Source of the DNA: Candidatus Methanocorpusculum equi
GTDB lineage: Archaea; Halobacteriota; Methanomicrobia; Methanomicrobiales; Methanocorpusculaceae
Assembly (NCBI GenBank): GCA_018065685.1
Contig: JAGHSU010000127.1
Span: 1-11,617 of the forward strand
Direction: 5' to 3'
DNA length: 11,617 nt
Made by a program: the position numbers and the translations under genes. The notes under the pieces were generated by a model, which made no database searches, was not told the origin of the DNA, and was given only the letters and a program-made list of their open reading frames with translations. Positions 1 to 6,951 of the stretch are shown here, piece after piece; position 1 is the stretch's first letter, and the number at the start of each line of letters is the position of its first letter.

Positions 1-51
1 TGGATGCGATTCAGAATCAGATAAATACTGAACTAATTTCGGAATACTACA
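1..51 (+). repeat. Left copy of a 51-bp inverted repeat
   Basis: Base i pairs with base 11600-i over i = 1-51, with 49 of 51 matching; the mismatches are at 32 and 43. The repeat contains an 11-bp near-perfect palindrome, GATTC-A-GAATC, at 8-18, and a TATA-like GATAAATACT at 20-29. It lies 53 bp before dapA. The match ends sharply at base 51. It may continue to the left, because the window begins inside it. Its function is unknown; it could be the end of a dispersed repeat or a shared upstream regulatory module. Confidence 0.85.
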
Positions 52-93
52 GAATCTGAATTGTATGCAAAACTACGTTAAAGCATAAAACAA

Positions 94-105
94 ATATTAT
101 AATAT
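94..105. promoter_or_regulatory. Perfect 12-bp AT palindrome at dapA start
   Basis: ATATTATAATAT reads the same on both strands and overlaps the first two bases of the dapA start codon. It could be an operator or a part of the initiation region that melts easily. It could also be chance in an AT-rich leader. No clear TATA box sits about 27 bases before this start. The nearest TATA-like element is inside the terminal repeat at 20-29, which would give a leader of roughly 50 nt. Confidence 0.3.
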
Positions 106-997
106 GTTCGAAGGAATTATTCCTGCATTAATTACCCCGTTCCATGATGATGCCTCAATGTCTCTCGACATTGAAGGTTTCAGAAACTGTGTGGAACATG
201 TCATAAAAGGAGGTGTTCACGCGCTGTGTGCCTGCGGATCGACCGGAGAATCCGCAACTATGACACACGCGGAACATATCCGCATCATTGAAGAGACCGT
301 ATCTGCCTCGAGCAACCGTACCCCGGTCATTGCAGGTACCGGCTCAAACAATACCGAAGAAGCGCTTCTCATGACCCGCGGTGCAAAGCATGCGGGAGCA
401 GACGCAGTCCTTTTAATCAGCCCGTATTACAACAAGCCGAACCGCTCGGGGCTTTTAAAGCACTACAAAAAGGTAGCAGACATCGGTCTTCCGACCATTG
501 TCTACAACATCCCGGGAAGAACCAGACAGAATCTCTCCCCCGATCTGATTCTGGAAATGGCGCAGACAATTCCGAACATTGTCGCCGTAAAAGAGGCAAG
601 CGGAAACCTCGACCAGATGATGACCATCATTCACGGCATCAGAGACCTTGACCGCGACGAACCGTTCACCCTGTTATCAGGGGACGACTCGCTTACGCTC
701 CCGATTCTCTCCCTCGGCGGAATGGGTGCGGTCTCCGTTACCGCAAACATCGAACCTGCCCGCATGGTTGAGATGTACAACAGATACAAGAAGGGCGATA
801 CACAGGGTGCAATGGACATGCACTATGAATTAATGGAACTTTCAAAAGCCCTGTTCATAGATGTAAACCCGGTCCCGGTAAAACGCGCTGCAGAGCTTTG
901 CGGACTGATTAAGTGCGGAAACGTCAGACTCCCGCTTGACTCTTTAAGCCCTGAAATGACACAGAAATTAAAAGAGGTGCTTGCACGCTATGACTAA
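104..997 (+). CDS. dapA: 4-hydroxy-tetrahydrodipicolinate synthase
   Basis: DapA condenses pyruvate with aspartate semialdehyde in the cytoplasm, the first committed step of diaminopimelate/lysine synthesis. The 297-residue length is normal for the family, and the whole protein is one TIM barrel. Visible active-site elements are GSTGES at 45-50 (the usual GTTGES, with Ser in place of the first Thr), the catalytic Tyr134 in YNIPGRT with Arg139, the Schiff-base lysine Lys163 in AVKEAS, and SGDDSL at 192-197. The ATG at 104 gives the normal [13 protein letters not shown] start. The gene overlaps dapB by 8 bases, so the two are very likely co-transcribed. A related aldolase (N-acetylneuraminate lyase or KDG aldolase type) is less likely, because the Arg of YNxPGR and the dapB neighbour both point to DapA. 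Confidence 0.96.
   Translation: MFEGIIPALITPFHDDASMSLDIEGFRNCVEHVIKGGVHALCACGSTGESATMTHAEHIRIIEETVSASSNRTPVIAGTGSNNTEEALLMTRGAKHAGADAVLLISPYYNKPNRSGLLKHYKKVADIGLPTIVYNIPGRTRQNLSPDLILEMAQTIPNIVAVKEASGNLDQMMTIIHGIRDLDRDEPFTLLSGDDSLTLPILSLGGMGAVSVTANIEPARMVEMYNRYKKGDTQGAMDMHYELMELSKALFIDVNPVPVKRAAELCGLIKCGNVRLPLDSLSPEMTQKLKEVLARYD
973..978 (+). promoter_or_regulatory. Ribosome binding site deciding the dapB start
   Basis: GAGGTG lies inside the end of dapA, 11 bases before the ATG at 990. It is too close (2 bases) to the TTG at 981 to serve that codon, so ATG 990 is the preferred start. It is one of the few convincing Shine-Dalgarno sites here, which fits a gene internal to an operon. Confidence 0.6.
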
Positions 998-1751
998 AAC
1001 AAAAGTATTTGTCTGCGGTATCTGCGGCAGAATGGGCACTGTCATCTCACAGATGGTAAAAGCAAATCCGAATCTTGAACTGGCAGGAGGGATTGACATC
1101 GCTGCAGGTGAAGCACACGGGGTAAAGGTAGTAACCACCAAAGACCTTGCCGCATTCATCGACGAGGTACACCCGGATGTCATGATTGACTTTACTGTTG
1201 CCGCGGCAACGATGCAGAATGCAAAAATTGCTGCTGCAAAGGGAGTAAATCTTGTAATCGGCACGACCGGATTTGCCGATGAACAGGAGGCCGAATTAAA
1301 AGAGGCCGTCAAAAACGTCGCAGTCGTCAAGACCGGGAACTTCAGCATGGGCGTAAACATCTTCTGGGAGCTTGTCCGCGAAGCGGCAAAACGCCTTGGA
1401 GACTATGATATTGAAGTCATCGAAGCACACCACCGCAACAAAAAGGATGCCCCGTCAGGAACCGCAAAAACCATTTTGCGCATCTTAGAGGAGGAAACCG
1501 GAAAGACCGAGGAGATGTACGGCAGATGCGGCATGACCGAACGCAAAGATGAAATCGGCGTGCATGTCATCCGCGGAGGAGACGTCGTAGGAGACCACAC
1601 GGTTCAGTTCCACCAGAACTATGAGACCATCTCCTTAACCCACCGTGCATACGACAGGTCAGTCTTCGCCCGCGGCGCGGTAAAGGCAGCCGAGTGGACT
1701 GCATCCGCAAAGCCCGGAATGTACACAATGAAAGAGGTTTTAGGTCTGTAA
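990..1751 (+). CDS. dapB: 4-hydroxy-tetrahydrodipicolinate reductase
   Basis: DapB reduces the DapA product to tetrahydrodipicolinate with NAD(P)H. The 253-residue protein starts [16 protein letters not shown], a Rossmann nucleotide-binding loop. It carries GTTGF at about 88-92, then GNFSMGVN, and the family signature [15 protein letters not shown], in which the second His and the Lys are catalytic residues. C-terminal features such as [16 protein letters not shown] are typical. I chose ATG 990 over TTG 981 because of the ribosome binding site spacing. It overlaps dapA by 8 bases, so translation is probably coupled. An upstream promoter is expected to drive both; none is visible between them. 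Confidence 0.96.
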   Translation: MTKTKVFVCGICGRMGTVISQMVKANPNLELAGGIDIAAGEAHGVKVVTTKDLAAFIDEVHPDVMIDFTVAAATMQNAKIAAAKGVNLVIGTTGFADEQEAELKEAVKNVAVVKTGNFSMGVNIFWELVREAAKRLGDYDIEVIEAHHRNKKDAPSGTAKTILRILEEETGKTEEMYGRCGMTERKDEIGVHVIRGGDVVGDHTVQFHQNYETISLTHRAYDRSVFARGAVKAAEWTASAKPGMYTMKEVLGL

Positions 1752-1780
1752 AAACAGAAACCTATATCCCGTTTTATGAT

Positions 1781-1790
1781 AAATATATAA
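1781..1790 (+). promoter_or_regulatory. TATA box of ferredoxin gene
   Basis: AAATATATAA lies 24 bases before the ferredoxin ATG, with its centre about 28 bases upstream. Archaeal transcription normally starts about 26 bases past the centre, so the mRNA would begin only a few bases before the ATG. This separates the ferredoxin from the dapAB unit. Confidence 0.65.
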
Positions 1791-1813
1791 GAAACAAAAA
1801 CAGGTGTAAAAAA

Positions 1814-1987
1814 ATGCCCGCAAAAGTTGATGTTAACACATGCACCGGATGCACATCCTGTGTTGATGCCTGCCCTGCAGAAGCAATCGAAATCGAAAAC
1901 GACAAAGCAAAAATTATCGCAGCTGACTGTGTCGACTGCGAAACCTGTGTTGATGAGTGCCCCGCAGGCGCCATCTCCATGGAATAA
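1814..1987 (+). CDS. Small 2x[4Fe-4S] ferredoxin
   Basis: A 57-residue cytoplasmic electron carrier. Two cluster motifs of the C-x2-C-x2-C-x3-C-P type are complete: Cys10, 13, 16, 20 and Cys39, 42, 45, 49. The two halves are internally similar, as in clostridial-type ferredoxins. The ATG at 1814 is favoured by the TATA box at 1781-1790; the frame is open further upstream into the end of dapB, but that part is not ferredoxin-like. A weak GGTG lies 8 bases before the start. In methanogens such ferredoxins serve CO2 reduction, hydrogenases and heterodisulfide reductase, but the exact partner cannot be read from the sequence. Confidence 0.95.
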   Translation: MPAKVDVNTCTGCTSCVDACPAEAIEIENDKAKIIAADCVDCETCVDECPAGAISME

Positions 1988-1988
1988 A

Positions 1989-1995
1989 TTTTTTT
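1989..1995 (+). terminator. Oligo-T terminator after ferredoxin
   Basis: A run of seven T begins one base after the ferredoxin stop codon. Oligo-T tracts are the usual archaeal termination signal. cstA starts only 14 bases further on, so termination may be partial. Confidence 0.5.
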
Positions 1996-2009
1996 CCAGC
2001 CCTTTCCTT

Positions 2010-2140
2010 ATGTACACGTTTCTCATCGGAATTGCAATCCTTGTTGTCGGATATTTTACCTGGGGGAAATAGCAGAGAAGATTTTTTCTCCCGATAATCG
2101 ACTTACTCCCGCCATAGCAGAACGGGACAACACAGACAGG
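2010..2140 (+). pseudogene. Detached N-terminal part of cstA (frameshift)
   Basis: From ATG 2010 the frame reads a 20-residue membrane segment, MYTFLIGIAILVVGYFTWGK, then meets TAG at 2070-2072. In the next frame, from 2069 onward, the sequence continues as IAEKIFSPDNRLTPAIAERD and runs without a stop into the body that begins at 2141. CstA proteins normally have such a first helix followed by a D-x-R-x-TPA segment, so this is the true start of the transporter. One missing base in the GGGGGAAA run (2062-2069) would explain the break. It is either a real null mutation or a sequence error. Confidence 0.8.
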
Positions 2141-3763
2141 ATGCCACTTCCCAATAAGAGAAACATGCTCATACAGCTGCTTAATATTGCAGGTATAGGG
2201 CCTATTGTAGGAGTTGCCCTTGGAATACTGTTTGGCCCGATTGTCTTTATTATCATGCCAATCGGAAATGTTCTCGGCGGCGCAATTCATGATTATTTTT
2301 CAGGCATGATTTCTCTCAGGAATAACGGGAAAGATTTGCCGCTGCTGATTTCAAAATTTCTTGGAAAAAAGGTAACCTGGATATTTTCTCTCTTTCTCAT
2401 CGCCGCTATATTACTGGTAGTGGCGACGTTTGTTAATATTCCGGCGAATTTTATTGCAGAAATGATTCCTCTCGGATCATCCGTGTTCGTGGTTGCTGTC
2501 ATTTGTATTTTTCTCTACTATATCATATCATCAATCGCTCCGATTGATAAAATAATAGGCAGGATATACCCGTTTATGGGAGTACTGATTCTGATAGTGA
2601 CAGGGGTTGTTGCTGTTGTCCTCATGGCAACCCACGCTGGAGACATCCCGGATATCCCATTGACAGTTGACGGATTTTTGGGGGCGTGGAATGCCCATCC
2701 GACCGGACAGCCGCTGATACCTATGCTCTTTGTAACAATTGCCTGTGGAATTCTCTCCGGATTCCATGCAACCCAGAGTCCGATTGTGGCACGTACGCTT
2801 ACCTCGGAACACGCCGGAAGAAGGGTGTTTTACGGGATGATGATTGTTGAAGGGCTGATTGGTATGGTCTGGGCGGCAGCAGCATCCGTATTCTACGTCG
2901 CAAACACGGAAGTACTAACCGCAAACTTATCAGGAACAACCGTTATTTATGAGACTCTTGAATATCTTCTGCCTGTCCCGCTGATTTTCCTGTCTGTAGT
3001 TGCATTTATTTTTCTCTCAGTCACCTCCGGAGACACAGCACTTCGGGTACTTCGGACGTCAACCGCAACCCAACTAAATATCCCGCAGAATAAACCGATA
3101 AAGCGCGTTCTCCTTCTTCTCCCCTTCATTGGGGTAGTTACGCTGCTTCTTTTCTGGCCAAACCTGTCAGGCAACGGATTTGCCATTCTCTGGAACTATT
3201 TCTCATGGTTTAATCAGGTCATTGCCTGCTTCGCACTTCTGACGATTACCGTCTACCTTGCATCAAAAAAGAAGATATGGATTATATCAGCAGTCCCTGC
3301 AGCATGTATTATTTTTGTCTGCGTAAGTTACATCACATGGATAAGTCCGGAACATCTTGCAGGAGCCCCTGTCGGATTCGGGCTGCCGCTTGAAGTTTCA
3401 TATATTATTGCCGCAGTGTTTGCAATTGGTCTCACGGTCCTCGCTGTTCTGCGGGGAAGAGCACTATCCAGATGGAAAAGTTTCTCCGCTGACACTCAGC
3501 CTGTCTATCCACCGGCAGAAAAAACAGTGAGTGAACACATTGTTTTACTCCGTTTTTCCAGCTTCTTTTTTGCGAACCTCAGACCACTTTTAATATTCTC
3601 AGAAGATCCAGGGGGCTTTCAGCAAACAGCCGCGGACGCACCTCGTTTTCATGCCTGTCCCCGTATTTTGCATGAATTGCTGCCATTCCAACCGCAGACG
3701 CCGGTTCAATGTCGCGGCGCATTGAGTCTCCGACATAGGCCGCCTCATACGGTTTACAGTTGA
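2141..3763 (+). CDS. cstA: Carbon starvation protein A-like peptide transporter (body)
   Basis: Integral membrane transporter of the CstA family, which takes up peptides (or pyruvate in some bacteria). Family hallmarks are visible: LLNIAGIGPIVG near 13-24 of this open frame, AIHDYFSGMISLRNNG at about 48-63, SGFHATQSPIVART at 206-219 and SVTSGDTALRVLR at 293-305. Many hydrophobic helices run to about residue 435. The native start is at 2010, before a frameshift. The last ~80 residues, after PPAEK, are low in family character. They read through T-tracts and the antisense of the HAD gene. With one A fewer in the A6 run at 3519-3524 the protein would end as PAEKQ with a TGA at 3528-3530, just before a T-rich terminator, and would total about 506 residues. 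The gene is therefore damaged or mis-sequenced at both ends. Confidence 0.88.
   Translation: MPLPNKRNMLIQLLNIAGIGPIVGVALGILFGPIVFIIMPIGNVLGGAIHDYFSGMISLRNNGKDLPLLISKFLGKKVTWIFSLFLIAAILLVVATFVNIPANFIAEMIPLGSSVFVVAVICIFLYYIISSIAPIDKIIGRIYPFMGVLILIVTGVVAVVLMATHAGDIPDIPLTVDGFLGAWNAHPTGQPLIPMLFVTIACGILSGFHATQSPIVARTLTSEHAGRRVFYGMMIVEGLIGMVWAAAASVFYVANTEVLTANLSGTTVIYETLEYLLPVPLIFLSVVAFIFLSVTSGDTALRVLRTSTATQLNIPQNKPIKRVLLLLPFIGVVTLLLFWPNLSGNGFAILWNYFSWFNQVIACFALLTITVYLASKKKIWIISAVPAACIIFVCVSYITWISPEHLAGAPVGFGLPLEVSYIIAAVFAIGLTVLAVLRGRALSRWKSFSADTQPVYPPAEKTVSEHIVLLRFSSFFFANLRPLLIFSEDPGGFQQTAADAPRFHACPRILHELLPFQPQTPVQCRGALSLRHRPPHTVYS
3543..3571 (+). terminator. T-tract terminator of cstA
   Basis: Three T runs (4, 5 and 6 long) within 29 bases lie just past the proposed native cstA stop at 3528-3530 and before the convergent HAD stop at 3579. 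Such a signal inside the currently open cstA frame supports the earlier end of the gene. Confidence 0.5.
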
Positions 3764-4250
3764 GAAGGTCTAAGGCACATTCAAAGGGTGCGTGATGCGG
3801 CTTTTTATATCCTGTGGTATCATACCCCACACACACATCAAAAAATTCAGAAAGCCCGGTTTTTTCCAGCCGCTGGTTGGCGGCATAGGTGTAGGCATCC
3901 GTTACCACAGCAAGCCTGTATCCGCGTTTTTTCAGAAGAGAAAGCGTTGTAGGGATACCTGTGTAAGGAGTGAGAGTGTTCATTTTCGCTTCATCGTAAG
4001 CTGCTGCGGCCTTAAAGTACGCCTCAATCGAAAAACACTCATGTATCTCCATGAACTCCTGCAGATTCATGTGGTCTTCGATTGAGTACCTGCCGCGGAA
4101 GTAGTACCCGTAAAGCTCCTCGGCAGTTCCTTTTCCAAGAAATGACACAGCGGCTTCACATCCTGCCTTCATGCATGAGTATAAATCAAAGAGGGTGTTA
4201 TCCATGTCAAAAATAACGGCCTTGAAGGAAGATGATAAAATCGTCTGCAT
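3579..4250 (-). CDS. HAD-superfamily phosphatase, subfamily IA
   Basis: A 223-residue cytoplasmic hydrolase, probably acting on a small phosphorylated metabolite. The four HAD motifs are present: DMDNT with nucleophile Asp15 and acid/base Asp17; Thr117 in VVTDAY; the lysine of YKKPHH (about 149-150); and GDSMRRD at 174-180 with acidic residues for Mg2+. A helical cap domain lies between motifs I and II, as in phosphoglycolate phosphatase-like and haloacid dehalogenase-like members. The substrate cannot be told. The start ATG shares one base with the stop of the upstream nuclease gene (TAATG), so it is translationally coupled. It converges on cstA with about 50 bp between stops if cstA ends at 3530. 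Confidence 0.9.
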   Translation of the reverse strand: MQTILSSSFKAVIFDMDNTLFDLYSCMKAGCEAAVSFLGKGTAEELYGYYFRGRYSIEDHMNLQEFMEIHECFSIEAYFKAAAAYDEAKMNTLTPYTGIPTTLSLLKKRGYRLAVVTDAYTYAANQRLEKTGLSEFFDVCVGYDTTGYKKPHHAPFECALDLLNCKPYEAAYVGDSMRRDIEPASAVGMAAIHAKYGDRHENEVRPRLFAESPLDLLRILKVV

Positions 4251-4714
4251 TATTCTGTCACCAGCCCTTCCGGAGGAAGGCGGTATCCACCGTTTATCCG
4301 TTCAAGACAGATACAGTTTCTGAACGCATCGATTGGGATGCTGGCAGCAGAGTCAAAGTACTCTAAAACCAGCTTCCACGGCATCAGATATGCCTCGTTT
4401 TTCTTTCCTCCGCGGAATTCTGCGGCAAGATAGCCGTCTCTTCCGGTGTACTGAATAAATCCTGAGATGTTATCAATCTGGTGCACCCCGTCTTTGTCTT
4501 TGTGGAAGTTGCTTGAAAATGAGAGGCGTGTTCCAAGAAGGGATTTGCATTCGATTGCAAGATAATACTCGGGCTCACGCGAATCTACAATGATATCCAC
4601 GTACTGGGTGTTGTAGGTTGACTGCTTTAAACGGTAGGCGAAGCCGCGCATCCGGTGCTCGGTGAAGTATCTGTTCATGCAGATGACCATGTCCCGCTCA
4701 AAGCTGTTCTTCAT
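4250..4714 (-). CDS. PD-(D/E)XK nuclease, Holliday-junction-resolvase-like
   Basis: A 154-residue protein with a recognisable PD-(D/E)XK core: Glu6 in an N-terminal helix, Asp40 in YVDIIV, then Glu55-Cys-Lys57 in YLAIECKS. A HQIDNISGF helix follows at 78-86 and a strand GYLAAEF at 94-100. The order resembles archaeal Hjc and bacterial RecU resolvases, which cut four-way DNA junctions. Specific residues for junction binding cannot be confirmed, so a general DNA endonuclease is also possible. It is the first gene of a two-gene unit with the HAD phosphatase (1-base overlap). A weak TATA-like element lies about 33 bases before the start, with no Shine-Dalgarno site. Confidence 0.75.
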   Translation of the reverse strand: MKNSFERDMVICMNRYFTEHRMRGFAYRLKQSTYNTQYVDIIVDSREPEYYLAIECKSLLGTRLSFSSNFHKDKDGVHQIDNISGFIQYTGRDGYLAAEFRGGKKNEAYLMPWKLVLEYFDSAASIPIDAFRNCICLERINGGYRLPPEGLVTE

Positions 4715-4743
4715 TGTATATGTATTGGTTTTCTGATAACATC

Positions 4744-4751
4744 AAATAAAC
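4744..4751 (-). promoter_or_regulatory. Weak TATA-like element of nuclease gene
   Basis: On the minus strand this reads GTTTATTT, about 33 bases before the ATG at 4714. It is weak in sequence but sits at the distance seen for other first genes in this window. Confidence 0.35.
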
Positions 4752-4794
4752 GGTACAGTATCTCACACAAAGCAGCACCGGGAACAGGACTTGG

Positions 4795-4805
4795 ATATAT
4801 TTATA
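4795..4805 (+). promoter_or_regulatory. TATA box of lipoprotein gene
   Basis: ATATATTTATA is centred at 4800, in the divergent gap shared with the nuclease gene. Transcription would begin near 4826, which lies after the ATG at 4823 and just before those at 4829 and 4838. Confidence 0.6.
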
Positions 4806-4828
4806 GGTACAATGCATAATATATGAGT

Positions 4829-5272
4829 ATGCATCGTATGAAAATCATTACCAAAGCTACCCTGATTGGTTTAATTCTTCTCATAGCAGCTGTGACCATC
4901 ACCGCAGGGTGCGTGGAGACCGGAGATGAAACCACGTCGACGGGATACGAACCAACGGCAGAACCGACACCCGGCGATGTTTCGGAAACACTCGATAAGG
5001 AGATTCCAATCCTTGGGGACTGGAAATATACATTTACCACTGACTCGGGTGAAACAACCATGGTTTATCATTTTGACAGGGATCACGTCGGGACATTTTC
5101 CACAGGAAATTCAACAAGCGGTATTCACTGGCTCTATAACGAAGAAGATCAGACCTACATGGTTAACTACGATAAATTACAGCAGCAGGAAGATATGATT
5201 ATCGTCCTCCATGAAGGTAAATATTACCTCTACTCCCTTGGCGGAGGGTACGCCTGCGAACGTGTTGAATAA
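4829..5272 (+). CDS. Small secreted lipoprotein of unknown function
   Basis: This protein starts with a signal peptide: a basic n-region around MKIITK, a hydrophobic stretch TLIGLILLIAAVTI, then a lipobox TAGC whose Cys would be lipid-modified. A Thr/Pro/Glu-rich linker follows, then a compact region of about 90 residues beginning GDWKYTFTTDSGETTMVYHF, rich in alternating polar and aromatic residues, as in a small beta-barrel or lipocalin-like fold. I do not recognise a family. Three in-frame ATGs are possible (4823, 4829, 4838). The TATA position disfavours the first; 4829 fits the near-leaderless spacing seen elsewhere, and 4838 gives the neatest signal peptide. It is probably anchored on the outer face of the cell membrane. 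Confidence 0.82.
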   Translation: MHRMKIITKATLIGLILLIAAVTITAGCVETGDETTSTGYEPTAEPTPGDVSETLDKEIPILGDWKYTFTTDSGETTMVYHFDRDHVGTFSTGNSTSGIHWLYNEEDQTYMVNYDKLQQQEDMIIVLHEGKYYLYSLGGGYACERVE

Positions 5273-5340
5273 AAATAAAATCTGAAAAATAAATCCGAAA
5301 GATAAAACCAGAAATAAATCCGAAAATAAATTCACAGTTA
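5273..5340. repeat. A/T-rich imperfect tandem repeats in a convergent junction
   Basis: Units resembling AAATAAATCCGAAA recur. The 14-mer at 5287-5300 is repeated exactly at 5312-5325, with degenerate versions at 5273-5286 and 5301-5311. On the minus strand this is a series of T-tracts directly downstream of the TPR gene, so it can act as a multiple oligo-T terminator for hypD-TPR. Confidence 0.6.
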
Positions 5341-5374
5341 CAGGGTCTGAATTTCAGAGACCCTGCTCTTTTTT
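5341..5374 (+). terminator. Hairpin plus T-run terminator
   Basis: An 8-bp stem, CAGGGTCT (5341-5348) with AGACCCTG (5358-5365), encloses a 9-base loop and is followed by CTCTTTTTT. It is a classic intrinsic-type terminator for the plus-strand lipoprotein gene. The hairpin also contains the stop codon of the convergent TPR gene (5354-5356). Confidence 0.6.
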
Positions 5375-5698
5375 CCCGTCAAGTTCTGCTGCCCGCACAA
5401 AACAAAGCGCAGCTCTTTCCGCATCCCCGATGGCCTGATACGCTTTTCCGAGCAGATTTATCGTCTCTGCATCATCCGGGGAGATTACCAGTGCCCGCTC
5501 GAACGCATCAGCGGCATCCAAAAACCGCTCAAGGTTTAACAGGGATTTGCCGCGTCCCGCCCATGCGGCTGCGTCTCCCGGGGTCATCTCGCAGAGCCGT
5601 AAGTAGGCCTCTGCCGCTTTTTCATACCGCCCGTCAGCAAAACACGCATCTGCTGTCTGCTGCCAGAAAAAAGGATTGTTTGTCGGATGAAACGTCAT
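5354..5698 (-). CDS. Small TPR-repeat protein
   Basis: A 114-residue protein made almost wholly of three tetratricopeptide repeats, at about 11-42, 44-76 and 77-109. The motif pattern is visible in YEKAAEAYLRLCEMTP, FLDAADAFERALVISPDD and AERAALCFVRAAELD. TPRs are helical hairpins that bind partner proteins, so a scaffold or adaptor role is likely; no catalytic part exists. There is no signal peptide. It lies 64 bp downstream of hypD on the same strand and has no clear TATA box, so it is probably co-transcribed with hypD. Whether it takes part in hydrogenase maturation is unknown. Confidence 0.85.
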   Translation of the reverse strand: MTFHPTNNPFFWQQTADACFADGRYEKAAEAYLRLCEMTPGDAAAWAGRGKSLLNLERFLDAADAFERALVISPDDAETINLLGKAYQAIGDAERAALCFVRAAELDGKKEQGL

Positions 5699-5711
5699 AT
5701 CACTACTCTCA

Positions 5712-5775
5712 GGATTATTGCTGTTTTGGATTATTGCTGCCCTGGCTTATTGTTGTTTTGTATTACTGCTGCTTT
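5712..5775. repeat. Four 16-bp imperfect tandem repeats, hypD 3' end
   Basis: Units lie at 5712-5727, 5728-5743, 5744-5759 and 5760-5775, around a consensus GGATTATTGCTGTTTT. Each differs from the first at three or four positions. The array fills the hypD-TPR gap and includes the hypD stop codon (5763-5765). The last hypD residues, QRKQQ, look like read-in from the repeat. Sixteen is not a multiple of three, so this is not a protein repeat. Confidence 0.75.
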
Positions 5776-6797
5776 CTCTGGTTGTACTGGTACCAGATTT
5801 TGCATGCGCCTTCGTGTGAGACCATGCAGGGGCCCACAGGGATTCTTGGTGTACAGACCTTTCCAAAGAGTTTGCAGTCTGTCGGGTCAGCGATGCCGCG
5901 GAGCACTTTATCACAGATGCACCCTGCTTTTTTCGTGACCTCTTCAAATGTCAGGTCAAACTTTTTCTGTGCATCGAACTGCTCGAACTCAGGCTTAAGC
6001 TTTAAGCCGGACTCCGGAATAACCGGAAATCCGCGCCATTCCACATCGGCAGGCTCAAAGACCTCTTTCATCGGACGCTGGGCTTTTACGTTACCCTCAC
6101 GGGTTACAACGCGCGGGTAGGCATTGTCAACTTTCGCCTCGCCGTTTTCAATCTGCTCGGCAATCATTAAAAGACCGAGCAGAATATCCTCCGGCTCGAA
6201 TCCTGCAACGACCTGGGGCACCCTGAACTGCTCGTACTCATGATATCCCATGACCGCACAGACATGTCCCGGAAGAAGGAAACCGTCAAGCGATGCCTCA
6301 CCCTGCGACATAAGCCACTTCATTGCGGGAGGCACCAGACGGTGGGAGACCAGGATACTCAGGTTTTCCGGCGGGTTGGCTAAAAGTGTTGCCGCAACCG
6401 TCGGCACCGTTGTTTCAAATCCGACCGAGATGAGGGAGACCTCTTTATCCGGATTCTGCCGCGCGATTTCCGCGGCCTTTGCTGCCCCCTGTACAATTCT
6501 TACGTCGCCATCCGCATGCTCAAGAGAGGTTTTTGTTCCCGGAACACGCAGAAGGTCACCGTAGGTACAGACGATGTTGCCGCGTTCCGCAAGCTGCACT
6601 GCCGCATCGATTTCCCCCTGAGGAGTGATGCAGACGGGGCATCCGGGGCCCATAACGATTTTAAACTGCTTTGGAATAACCGAGCGGATTCCGTACTTTG
6701 CAATGGCTGCTTCGTGTGTTCCGCAGACATGCATGACGCGGATGTCGCGGTCAACCACACGTTCGATTGATTTTGCTATATCTGTGCCGAGCGTCAT
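5763..6797 (-). CDS. hypD: [NiFe] hydrogenase maturation protein HypD
   Basis: HypD is the iron-sulfur scaffold on which, with HypC, the Fe(CN)2CO group of [NiFe] hydrogenases is assembled in the cytoplasm. All signature parts are present in 344 residues: MHVCGTHE with Cys25, GPGCPVC at 50-56 (Cys53, Cys56), GFETT at 126-130, PGHVCAVMGY at 176-185, and the C-terminal cluster region CICDKVLRG (Cys293, 295), Cys308, Cys315 and PVGPCMVSHEGAC (Cys324, 332). No other hyp genes are in the window. A TATA box 31 bases upstream suggests it is the first gene of a unit with the TPR gene. Its presence implies that the organism uses [NiFe] hydrogenases. Confidence 0.97.
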   Translation of the reverse strand: MTLGTDIAKSIERVVDRDIRVMHVCGTHEAAIAKYGIRSVIPKQFKIVMGPGCPVCITPQGEIDAAVQLAERGNIVCTYGDLLRVPGTKTSLEHADGDVRIVQGAAKAAEIARQNPDKEVSLISVGFETTVPTVAATLLANPPENLSILVSHRLVPPAMKWLMSQGEASLDGFLLPGHVCAVMGYHEYEQFRVPQVVAGFEPEDILLGLLMIAEQIENGEAKVDNAYPRVVTREGNVKAQRPMKEVFEPADVEWRGFPVIPESGLKLKPEFEQFDAQKKFDLTFEEVTKKAGCICDKVLRGIADPTDCKLFGKVCTPRIPVGPCMVSHEGACKIWYQYNQRKQQ

Positions 6798-6824
6798 ATA
6801 TAGGTATTATATTGGTTTTTGTTA

Positions 6825-6832
6825 CTTATAAG
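6825..6832 (-). promoter_or_regulatory. TATA box of hypD
   Basis: CTTATAAG (palindromic) is centred 31 bases before the hypD ATG, predicting a leader of about five bases. The AT-rich stretch between it and the start contains no Shine-Dalgarno site. Confidence 0.5.
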
Positions 6833-6920
6833 GAGGAGGTATCCCAGGGTTCAAAAACGCTTCCGCTATCCGGCACGGATTCAGTACAGCGGGGTTTCTG
6901 CGTGCATACCGTATAGAAAC

Positions 6921-6928
6921 ACATATAT
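6921..6928 (+). promoter_or_regulatory. TATA box of UPF0173 gene
   Basis: ACATATAT is centred 27 bases before the ATG at 6952, so transcription should start at or next to the A of the start codon (leaderless). The sequence between is pyrimidine-rich with no Shine-Dalgarno site. Confidence 0.6.
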
Positions 6929-6951
6929 CTCCTCTCTCCGTATTAATTCAC

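Noticed and set aside
2060..2075. Programmed ribosomal frameshift in cstA
   Set aside because: There is no clear slippery heptamer followed by a stable structure, and the family is not known to use one. An indel in GGGGGAAA is simpler.
5491..6120. 209-codon plus-strand open frame opposite TPR and hypD
   Set aside because: It is the antisense of two well-recognised genes, its composition is Ser/Arg/Pro-rich shadow type, and no motif or promoter supports it.
6831..6840. Strong Shine-Dalgarno-like AGGAGGAGGT on the plus strand
   Set aside because: No start codon lies at a usable distance downstream; the gene at 6952 is 110 bases away and has its own TATA spacing.
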